A stretch of DNA of 5,076 nucleotides from Spirochaetia bacterium (GTDB lineage: Bacteria; Spirochaetota; UBA12135). Positions 1 through 5,076 of the stretch are shown in pieces. The position numbers were made by a program, and so were the translations under genes. Each line of letters begins with the position of its first letter. The first letter of the stretch is position 1. The notes under the pieces are model-generated. The model was not told the origin of the DNA, made no database searches, and was given only the letters and a program-made list of their open reading frames with translations. The DNA is taken from contig DNNS01000640.1 of the NCBI GenBank assembly GCA_003497555.1, positions 1-5,076 of the forward strand, given 5' to 3'.

Positions 1-125
1 TGTAGTGAGTAAAATTGAGGTCAAGTTCGGGTAAATATTTGATTTGCCTGTTAAGCGAATATACGCTATAAAAAATTATTTCGCGAAAAGTAAAAAACCA
101 AGATTCGTAAAAACTTTAGATTAGG
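1..125. other. Non-coding stretch downstream of the secretin gene
   Basis: Stop codons interrupt the reading frames and no gene is supported here. A 10-bp palindrome, TTTCGCGAAA, lies at 79-88, but it has no room for a loop. I found no stem followed by a T-run that could act as an intrinsic terminator for the minus-strand secretin gene ending at 126. Either termination is Rho-dependent or transcription runs on past the window edge. Confidence 0.5.
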
Positions 126-2354
126 TTATTCTTTTTTTAATTTTTTTTCTTTCCGCTCCTGACGGCGCAGGGCAATTCGTTCTTTTAAAGGGAGTTTTTT
201 ATGCTGCATGGTTTGATATGCCGAATCAAGCAGTTTCCTGCTGCTTATTTCTTTTAAATCTTCATCACTGGAAAGAATATAAGGGGTTAAAAAAATCAGC
301 AGTTCAACTTTACGCGTTACTGTCTGGGTTCGCCTGAATAAAACGCCCAGCCCGGGAATTCGCATAAGCCCCGGAATACCGCGTTCAGTAGAAACTTTTT
401 TATCCTGTATCAGCCCGCCTAAAATAGCCGTGGTTTTATGAGCTACAACCAGTTCGGTTTCAATGGAACGGGTGGCAATATCGGGAAATCCGGAAGTGCT
501 GGTTTCCTTAAAATCGTTGATCTCCTGTTTTAATTCCAGGGTGACATTCCGATCATCATTGACATGCGGGGTAATAGTAAGCGATATTCCAGCCTCTTTA
601 TATTCATGAGTAATCAGAACTTTATCGGATGACGTGCTGCCGCTCTGGGCAATCTGCAGTTCTTCTTTCTGAATGGCTTTTTTGTCGGCAATGACTATTT
701 TTGCCGGTTTATTGTTGAGGGTAAGCAGATTGGGAGTGGAAATTATATTTACATCGCCGATTTCTCCCAGGGCGCCCACTATAAATGAAGAATCGTTATG
801 CCAGAAAAAAGCGCCGGGGTTATTGGCAGAAGCCGAATCAGGCGATAAACCGCTGAAAATTCCCTTGGCTGCCAGACCTTTAAGCGAAATGTCAAGTTGA
901 CCGGCTAAAGCAGTTAAATTTTTTAATGCCGGAAAGGAATAATCGATACCGAGTTTCCTGGAATTATCATAGGAAAATTCAATTACCTTTACTTCAACCA
1001 GCACCTGGGTGCTGCGCACATCAAGTTTTTTAATGATTTCTTCAATGGCCTGAATTTTCTGCAGCGGCGCCTTGATTAAAACGCTGTTCTGCTGCGGATA
1101 ATTGATAATTACGGTGTCAGGACTGAACAATGTTTCGCCTGCGGCCGAGGGAGTCTTTAAATTATTCAGCATGGCAGTAATATCTTCTGATTTGGAGTAC
1201 AAAACCGGATATACCCTGAATACCGGGGAAGCGGCGGTTATTTTTTCCGTTCCCAGATTATTCTCGATATCGCTGATGATTTTTCTGATTAAAGCGCGGT
1301 CCGTTTCATCGCCAATCAGCAGAATATATGTCTTGGATGGAGACGGAATAAGATCGACCTGCCCCTTGAACTTAAACGCTGCCTTGTTTTCATCCTGGGG
1401 ATATGGCCGGCGGGAATCATTTTTACCGGTAATACGGTTAAGTATTTCCATAAGTTCATCAGATCCCAGAATATTCAGTTTTACAATTTCATAATTTGCC
1501 GATTCACCCGCTATAGCCGGTTTGTCAATCATGGCAAGAATCTGCAGAATGTTTTCTGCCGTGCGTTCAGCGGTTTTTTGCGGCCCGGACAGATAGATTG
1601 CATCATTCCGATCCAGCCGAAACAGCCTTAAAAAATTTTCTTGCTGCTGCTGATACGGCGATACGCGGCGCGAGGCCGGATAACGCGTATCGTCGGTAAC
1701 CAGGCCGGGAATGGTGGCAGAAACCGCCAAAATTGCGCGGTCCGCCGATACGTGCTTGAGCATGAATTCCTTAATAATATTTCCGGTTTCTCCGCTGGTA
1801 TCAAGCTCGTCAATCAGCGTATTGATTAAAATAATTTTTTCCACCAGATCTTTTATCAGAATTTTACCGGCAGTTTCGATAAAAGAAATATTTCCCGAAG
1901 CCGAGAGGTGCTGCCTGAGCTGGGCGAGAATCGCTTCCCCCTTTACCTGCCGTATGCTTTTTAAAAATATTATTATTCTGGCGCGGTTTTGTATGGATTT
2001 TACCTTTTCAATATCAGTAAAAATATCCTCGGCGCTGTCTACATCCTGTAATTTATATACCCGGTACATGGATCCCTTTTTTTCCAGGGAAAAACCGATG
2101 GATAAAAGTTCTGAAGCGAAATTCCCCATAAGTTCCTTTACGGTAATTGATTCGGAAGCCGGAATACTTATGCGCCGATCAGCAGGAAGATCAGTATAGG
2201 AAATACTGTAACCTGTTATATCCATTATATAATTTATTAAATCCTTGATATTGGCATTATACATTTCCCGGGTTTTAACAATTTCATTTTCATTTTTTGG
2301 CGCAGCTGACAAGCCGACCAGACATAAAAAAATTACTAACATTGCCTTGTTCAT
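126..2354 (-). CDS. gspD: Outer-membrane secretin, GspD-like (type II secretion family)
   Basis: Secretins form a multimeric gated channel in the outer membrane with stacked periplasmic rings below it. The 742-residue product has a Sec signal peptide (about 1-18, hydrophobic core LVIFLCLVG, likely cleavage near LSA-AP). An N0-like domain follows at about 30-101. Four ring-building (secretin N) repeats then lie at about 125-186, 193-278, 286-366 and 377-445. The C-terminal secretin domain (about 449-695) shows the family hallmarks: LVEVKVIEF, DVNIISTPNLLTLNNKPA, AILGGLIQDKK, then IPGLMRIPGLGVLFR and LLIFLTPYI. The order N0, several N domains, secretin core fits GspD better than PilQ (AMIN domains) or type III SctC (fewer N domains). 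GspD normally has three N repeats; four are seen here, and the length slightly exceeds the usual 650-700. The tail (about 720-742) is very rich in Lys, Arg and Glu. The only Cys is in the signal peptide and lacks a lipobox. AAGGA lies 8 bases before the ATG. The secretin call is secure; the GspD subtype is less so because no partner gene is in view. Confidence 0.93.
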   Translation of the reverse strand: MNKAMLVIFLCLVGLSAAPKNENEIVKTREMYNANIKDLINYIMDITGYSISYTDLPADRRISIPASESITVKELMGNFASELLSIGFSLEKKGSMYRVYKLQDVDSAEDIFTDIEKVKSIQNRARIIIFLKSIRQVKGEAILAQLRQHLSASGNISFIETAGKILIKDLVEKIILINTLIDELDTSGETGNIIKEFMLKHVSADRAILAVSATIPGLVTDDTRYPASRRVSPYQQQQENFLRLFRLDRNDAIYLSGPQKTAERTAENILQILAMIDKPAIAGESANYEIVKLNILGSDELMEILNRITGKNDSRRPYPQDENKAAFKFKGQVDLIPSPSKTYILLIGDETDRALIRKIISDIENNLGTEKITAASPVFRVYPVLYSKSEDITAMLNNLKTPSAAGETLFSPDTVIINYPQQNSVLIKAPLQKIQAIEEIIKKLDVRSTQVLVEVKVIEFSYDNSRKLGIDYSFPALKNLTALAGQLDISLKGLAAKGIFSGLSPDSASANNPGAFFWHNDSSFIVGALGEIGDVNIISTPNLLTLNNKPAKIVIADKKAIQKEELQIAQSGSTSSDKVLITHEYKEAGISLTITPHVNDDRNVTLELKQEINDFKETSTSGFPDIATRSIETELVVAHKTTAILGGLIQDKKVSTERGIPGLMRIPGLGVLFRRTQTVTRKVELLIFLTPYILSSDEDLKEISSRKLLDSAYQTMQHKKLPLKERIALRRQERKEKKLKKE

Positions 2355-2362
2355 GTTTAAAA

Positions 2363-2367
2363 TCCTT
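2363..2367 (-). promoter_or_regulatory. Ribosome binding site of the secretin gene
   Basis: On the minus strand AAGGA ends 8 bases before the ATG at 2354. This supports that start over the second Met (residue 5), which would cut into the signal peptide. Confidence 0.7.
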
Positions 2368-2408
2368 GTTTTTATTTTAAAAAACAGATTTTTCCCGTTG
2401 CATAATAT

Positions 2409-2437
2409 ATTATATCTTGATTTGATGTTTTCTTAAA
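2409..2437 (-). promoter_or_regulatory. Possible sigma-70-type promoter for the secretin gene
   Basis: The minus strand reads TATAAT at 2414-2409, a perfect -10 match, about 55 bases before the start codon. The hexamer 17 bases upstream (2437-2432, TTTAAG) matches the -35 consensus at only three of six positions. The surroundings are very AT-rich, so a chance match is quite possible. It sits between the inverted repeat at 2455-2526 and the gene, where a promoter would be expected. Confidence 0.35.
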
Positions 2438-2454
2438 TACCAGGATTTTAGGGG

Positions 2455-2526
2455 GTGCAAATTTATTTTTTGGGTAAATAAAACAATAAAGCCCGCTTTT
2501 TCTATATAATAGAAATAAATTTGCAC
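2455..2526. repeat. Perfect 14-bp inverted repeat with nested hairpin
   Basis: The arm GTGCAAATTTATTT (2455-2468) is matched exactly by its reverse complement at 2513-2526, with 44 bases between. Inside, TTTCTAT (2499-2505) and ATAGAAA (2509-2515) form a second perfect 7-bp stem with a 3-base loop; it shares three bases with the outer stem, so the two compete slightly. A plus-strand TATAAT lies at 2505-2510 within the inner stem, without a good -35. CCCGC at 2492-2496 can also pair with GCGGG at 2528-2532. No flanking target duplication is evident. It could be the ends of a small non-autonomous element, an operator pair, or a two-way terminator; the sequence alone does not decide. Confidence 0.75.
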
Positions 2527-2629
2527 GGCGGGAGAAAAAAAGAGTATGTCCCTTCAGCAAGAAGAAGCCAGGCATTTGCTAAACCATAAGCAGGCAAAAT
2601 CACTGCTTTGTGGGATATAATCAGCATTG

Positions 2630-2657
2630 TACGCCGGAAGTTAAAACTTCCGGCGTA
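2630..2657 (-). terminator. GC-rich hairpin downstream of the beta-barrel-like gene
   Basis: TACGCCGGAAG (2630-2640) pairs exactly with CTTCCGGCGTA (2647-2657), giving an 11-bp stem with a TTAAAA loop. The pairing can extend to 13 bp with a 2-base loop. It begins 37 bases beyond the stop of the minus-strand gene ending at 2695, a usual place for a terminator. No T-run follows on either strand, so it is not a textbook intrinsic terminator and may instead protect the mRNA 3' end or be a repeat unit. The hairpin is certain; the terminator role is inferred. Confidence 0.45.
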
Positions 2658-2694
2658 AATTGGAGGAGAGGAAGCGTGAATAAATATTATAAAA

Positions 2695-3381
2695 TTATTT
2701 TAACGATTTATCCCAGGCAGCGCTTTTAATACGGGAAGCGTGTTTAAAATTTACCGACAAACCGATACTGTGAATAGTATTGGCAGTATGTTTAAAGTTC
2801 CATACCGGATTATAATAAATTTCTCCGGATATTTTCTTGTTCGCAAAAAACTGTAATCCGATTCCGGTAGATAATCCGAAGTTTTTCGGATCGTGCGCAT
2901 TGGAGGCAAGCGGATCGCGTTTGTAGCCTATGCCGGTTGAAATATCAAATGCCAGCGCAGGATGAAAAAATTTTGTCCTGAAACCGAAATTGGCATTTCC
3001 GAAAATTTCAATGTTATTGCGCATTTTATTATCATATCTGCGGTTTTGTACCGAATCTTTTCTTTCTTTATGTCTGGCAATAAATTCTTCCCTGCTTGGA
3101 AATTTTTGCTGCGGATTGTAGAAATTAAGATTAATTCCGGTATAAAGCGGAGAATACCCGAAATACCTTTTTCCCTGCCAGGCAGCTGCAAAACCGCTGC
3201 TGTTATCAGTAATCAGATAAACCGGGCCGGAAGAAATCATCGAACGGATCAAATGTCCGTTTTCTTTTGTATCTGTTTTAACTGATTTTACCGATTCTTC
3301 AGCAAAACCGGCAGGCAGGGTAAAGATTAAGCTGATAACCGTTAATAAAGCCGCATTCCTGATGTTTTTTAAAAATTTCAT
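2695..3381 (-). CDS. Exported protein of unknown family, probable small outer-membrane beta-barrel
   Basis: I do not recognise the family. The 228-residue product starts with a clear Sec signal peptide: basic MKFLKNIRN, a hydrophobic core to about residue 22, and likely cleavage after PAGFA at 27. The mature part has no Cys and no lipobox. Its C-terminal half alternates polar and hydrophobic or aromatic residues in stretches that read as beta-strands, at about 123-138, 141-153, 167-179, 182-194 and 203-213, for example STGIGLQFF and SIGLSVNF. Three further candidates lie at about 54-60, 64-70 and 77-89, so an eight-stranded barrel is plausible. Between the halves is a charged stretch (about 93-122, many Arg, Lys and Glu) that may be a loop or helix. 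Unlike many outer-membrane proteins it does not end in an aromatic residue; about 15 mostly polar residues follow the last strand. The start is well supported by AAGGAG 5 bases before the ATG. The secretin gene lies downstream in the same direction after a 340-base gap, so a role with the secretin is possible but unproven. Confidence 0.8.
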   Translation of the reverse strand: MKFLKNIRNAALLTVISLIFTLPAGFAEESVKSVKTDTKENGHLIRSMISSGPVYLITDNSSGFAAAWQGKRYFGYSPLYTGINLNFYNPQQKFPSREEFIARHKERKDSVQNRRYDNKMRNNIEIFGNANFGFRTKFFHPALAFDISTGIGYKRDPLASNAHDPKNFGLSTGIGLQFFANKKISGEIYYNPVWNFKHTANTIHSIGLSVNFKHASRIKSAAWDKSLK

Positions 3382-3572
3382 AATAACTCCTTTTAAATTC
3401 TTTGTTTCAGTATTTAAATATCATAATTCATGCCAAATAAGATTACTTAATAGTGCCGTATTTATTTACCCTGGAGACTGATAAAAATGGGTCAAAAAGC
3501 AATCTTTAATAATATCCGCAAATATCCCTTAAAAAAGAAAATTAAACTTCTGTTTATAATTAAATATTTACA
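3382..3572. other. Intergenic region upstream of the beta-barrel-like gene
   Basis: No gene is seen. On the minus strand a TATGAT at 3425-3420 could be a -10 box for the gene starting at 3381, but no good -35 lies 16-18 bases upstream. A 10-bp palindrome, TATTTAAATA, occupies 3411-3420. A TTGACC on the minus strand near 3490 has no matching -10 at normal spacing. The promoter is therefore not located with confidence. Confidence 0.4.
3387..3392 (-). promoter_or_regulatory. Ribosome binding site of the beta-barrel-like gene
   Basis: AAGGAG on the minus strand ends 5 bases before the ATG at 3381. It is a strong Shine-Dalgarno match and fixes the start, which also gives a complete signal peptide. 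Confidence 0.8.
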
Positions 3573-3613
3573 ATACCGTTAAATCATATCTATCCACTAT
3601 GATTTAACGGTAT
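3573..3613 (-). terminator. Perfect 16-bp hairpin right after the transglycosylase stop
   Basis: ATACCGTTAAATCATA (3573-3588) is exactly complementary to 3598-3613, with a 9-base loop. On the minus strand the stem begins one base after the TAA stop at 3617-3615. Position and perfection argue for a 3'-end structure of the transglycosylase transcript. The stem is AT-rich and what follows (TGTAAATATTTAATT) is not a clean T-run, so strong intrinsic termination is uncertain. Confidence 0.6.
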
Positions 3614-3614
3614 C

Positions 3615-5076
3615 TTATTTGATATTGTTTTTTTTTTCAGGAAAAAAATCAGGATCATCCTGATAAAGGCAATTATAAATATAATAACTGGTCATTACCT
3701 TTTTTACATATTGTTCGGTTTGATCGAATGGAATGAAAAGTACAAAATGCAGTAAATCACGGTAAGAACCCTGCATCCATTTTCTGACGTTTCCGCCGCC
3801 GCCGTTATACGCCGCTACAGTATGCATTAAACTGCCCTTGAATTGCGAAAGCAGGGTGCCAAGATGATCAATCCCCAGTTGCAGATTAAGAACATCGTCT
3901 TTCAGATTATATTCATAAAATTCATTCAGCCGGCGTTTGCGGAAAATTTCACGGGCGGTAGAATCCATTAGCTGCATCAGCCCCGATGCGCCGGCTTCAG
4001 AAAACGCTCCGGTTTTAAAATGGCTTTCTTCGCGGATTACTGCGTAAACCAGAAGAGGCGGCACCCTGTACAGGCGCGAGAAATACAGCACAGTATCTTT
4101 TTTATATAACGGCCATGACAGTTTCAGAAAATCATACGGTATCAGCTGTAAAAAGGACATTCTGGCATTTATTATTCTTGCCGCCCTGAGCAGAGATGAA
4201 TATAAATCATTTTTTTGATCATCAAGTTTGTTTAAATAATAAAAAGCCTTTTCCGGCTGATCTGAAAAAACCCTGTTAATTTCCCGGGAAAGGGCGTCAT
4301 ATTCCTCAAATAAAAGCAGCAGGGAAAAACGCTCATGATAGGCATGACCGGCCGCTTCCGGGAGAAAAGTATAATAGTTGCTGAAAAAACCGTCCGTTCC
4401 CATAACAAAACTTTTTTTGGATTTTTCTGCCTGGAAAGCCAGGGGATGCAGGCAGTTATTCAGAATATTAATATCTTCTTCCGACTCGTCAAATATTTCA
4501 GCATCATGCGTTTTGATAAATTCAGAGAAATTGGTAGCTGTATTAACGGCGGAGGGTTCCAGAAAAAAAATATAATTATAAAAAAGATCAGTATTGGATA
4601 TAACAATACCGGATAAATCGCGGCCGCGGCAAATATTTTCAATTGCCGTATAATCGTCCCGGCGGGATGAATAGGCTTTTTTAAGATAAGCAAGCCCGCT
4701 GTCATAATTGCTGCTGCGCAGTTCGGTAAAAGCGTCTTTTTTATAAATCAGATATGAGAGATAAGAGCCGGGAAATTTTTTCAGAAAAAGATTTTTATAA
4801 TTTTTATACTCGTCCGGAGCTAAATCTTCCGAGAGCCTGAGCAGCATGAGATAAAGATCCTGTTTTTCCCGTTTACCGAGCATGTTCCGGGCCATAAGAT
4901 ATGCTTCCCTGAGTCTTTTCATGCGTTCCAGACTGCGGGCATAATAAAAATCCGCCCACCAGGAAAGTTCGCCGTCTGCCGGCATGGTTTTACGGAAAAG
5001 TCCCAGATATTCCAAAGCATCTTCATATCGGCCCTGATTATAGAAAGACGCTCCCAGATAATAACGGGCATCTGAC
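3615..5076 (-). CDS. Slt70-like lytic transglycosylase with TPR region, 5' end outside window
   Basis: Lytic transglycosylases cleave the MurNAc-GlcNAc bond of peptidoglycan in the periplasm, leaving 1,6-anhydroMurNAc ends. The visible part is 486 codons, open to the window edge. Its first residues (ARYYLGASFYNQGRYEDALE) are a clear TPR helix pair, and TTG at 5015 lies inside that motif, so it is not the true start. More helical repeats follow, as in the alpha-helical superhelix of Slt70. The SLT domain spans about fragment residues 331-472. Motifs in order are: VIREESHF with the likely catalytic Glu just before Ser (codon 4028-4026); GASGLMQLMDSTA; AAYNGGGGNVRKW; and IPFDQTEQYVKKV. These match family 1 lytic transglycosylases. 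Two usual residues differ: Asp replaces Pro in the GLMQLMP motif, and AYNAGPGNV reads AYNGGGGNV. The catalytic Glu is kept, so activity is expected. The product ends in a short polar tail. The signal peptide must lie upstream of the window and cannot be checked. A hairpin follows the stop. Confidence 0.92.
   Translation of the reverse strand, partial: SDARYYLGASFYNQGRYEDALEYLGLFRKTMPADGELSWWADFYYARSLERMKRLREAYLMARNMLGKREKQDLYLMLLRLSEDLAPDEYKNYKNLFLKKFPGSYLSYLIYKKDAFTELRSSNYDSGLAYLKKAYSSRRDDYTAIENICRGRDLSGIVISNTDLFYNYIFFLEPSAVNTATNFSEFIKTHDAEIFDESEEDINILNNCLHPLAFQAEKSKKSFVMGTDGFFSNYYTFLPEAAGHAYHERFSLLLLFEEYDALSREINRVFSDQPEKAFYYLNKLDDQKNDLYSSLLRAARIINARMSFLQLIPYDFLKLSWPLYKKDTVLYFSRLYRVPPLLVYAVIREESHFKTGAFSEAGASGLMQLMDSTAREIFRKRRLNEFYEYNLKDDVLNLQLGIDHLGTLLSQFKGSLMHTVAAYNGGGGNVRKWMQGSYRDLLHFVLFIPFDQTEQYVKKVMTSYYIYNCLYQDDPDFFPEKKNNIK

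Larger units (their letters stand above)
2355..2694. other. 340-base intergenic region, structured, no supported gene
   Basis: This gap separates the stop of the beta-barrel-like gene from the start of the secretin gene. It holds the secretin ribosome binding site and possible promoter, a perfect 14-bp inverted repeat (2455-2526), and a GC-rich hairpin (2630-2657). The plus strand has a 24-codon open frame from ATG 2546 to TAA 2620, and a purine-rich Shine-Dalgarno-like stretch at 2661-2672 before a GTG at 2676 that opens only 17 codons. A 67-codon minus-strand frame (2575-2372) lacks a ribosome binding site and runs through the inverted repeat and promoter, so I do not call it. No tRNA or known riboswitch pattern was recognised. 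Confidence 0.6.

Noticed and set aside
1..125. Intrinsic terminator for the secretin gene
   Set aside because: The AATCT strings near the stop are direct, not inverted, repeats, and the TTTCGCGAAA palindrome has no loop.
126..190. Lipoprotein signal at Cys11 of the secretin
   Set aside because: The residues before the Cys (IFL) do not form a lipobox and the hydrophobic core would be too short; ordinary signal peptidase cleavage near residue 18 fits better. The codon itself lies near the gene start at about 2324.
673..2199. Several plus-strand open frames of 60-160 codons opposite the secretin gene
   Set aside because: They are antisense to a gene with clear domain evidence, have no recognisable family features, and are best explained as shadows of its codon pattern.
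2491..2532. CCCGC/GCGGG stem followed on the minus strand by CTTTATTGTTTTATTT as an intrinsic terminator
   Set aside because: Only 5 bp of pairing around a long AT-rich interior, and the T-stretch is interrupted; too weak to call separately from the inverted repeat.
2372..2575. 67-codon minus-strand open frame between the beta-barrel-like gene and the secretin gene
   Set aside because: No Shine-Dalgarno sequence before its ATG, no recognisable domain, and it runs through the inverted repeat and the likely secretin promoter.
2962..3285. 107-codon plus-strand open frame opposite the beta-barrel-like gene
   Set aside because: The opposite strand has a signal peptide, a strong ribosome binding site and beta-strand patterning; this frame has none of these.
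3420..3435. Sigma-54-like TGGCAT followed by ATGAT on the minus strand before the beta-barrel-like gene
   Set aside because: The -24 half resembles the consensus, but the essential GC of the -12 element is missing.
2355..3614. tRNA, riboswitch or CRISPR array in the intergenic gaps
   Set aside because: No cloverleaf pattern, no conserved aptamer core and no spaced direct repeats were found by reading both strands.
4335..4616. 93-codon plus-strand frame and overlapping frames within the transglycosylase gene
   Set aside because: They lie inside the conserved TPR-SLT coding region on the other strand and show no family features.

Overview
The window carries three genes, all on the minus strand, read from high to low coordinates. 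All three products look like cell-envelope proteins of a Gram-negative (double-membrane) bacterium: a secretin that forms a pore in the outer membrane, a small exported protein that looks like an outer-membrane beta-barrel, and a TPR-containing lytic transglycosylase that cuts peptidoglycan. The DNA is moderately AT-rich with many short A and T runs. Start sites carry ordinary Shine-Dalgarno sequences where they can be seen. Nothing fixes the phylum; the secretin argues for a diderm, and an uncultured lineage is possible but not shown.

Layout from right to left, in the direction of transcription. 5076-3615 is a Slt70-like lytic transglycosylase whose 5' end lies outside the window. One base after its stop codon comes a perfect 16-bp hairpin (3613-3573). 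A gap of about 230 bases follows, with a strong ribosome binding site in front of the 228-residue beta-barrel-like protein (3381-2695). A GC-rich hairpin (2657-2630) lies downstream of that gene. The next gap of 340 bases (2694-2355) holds a perfect 14-bp inverted repeat enclosing a smaller hairpin and a TATAAT sequence, plus a possible promoter for the last gene. The secretin gene occupies 2354-126. The final 125 bases look non-coding.

The sizeable gaps and hairpins suggest three separately transcribed units rather than one tight operon, so co-function is inference. A transglycosylase that opens the cell wall, a secretin that crosses the outer membrane and a small outer-membrane protein would make sense together in building a type II secretion or similar trans-envelope machine. 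No other part of such a machine (ATPase, pseudopilin, inner-membrane platform) is present.

I see no clearly new biological system. The points most worth checking are the extra ring domain and basic tail of the secretin, the altered motifs of the transglycosylase, the unassigned beta-barrel-like protein, and the structured 2440-2680 gap, which may contain remains of a small repeat element.
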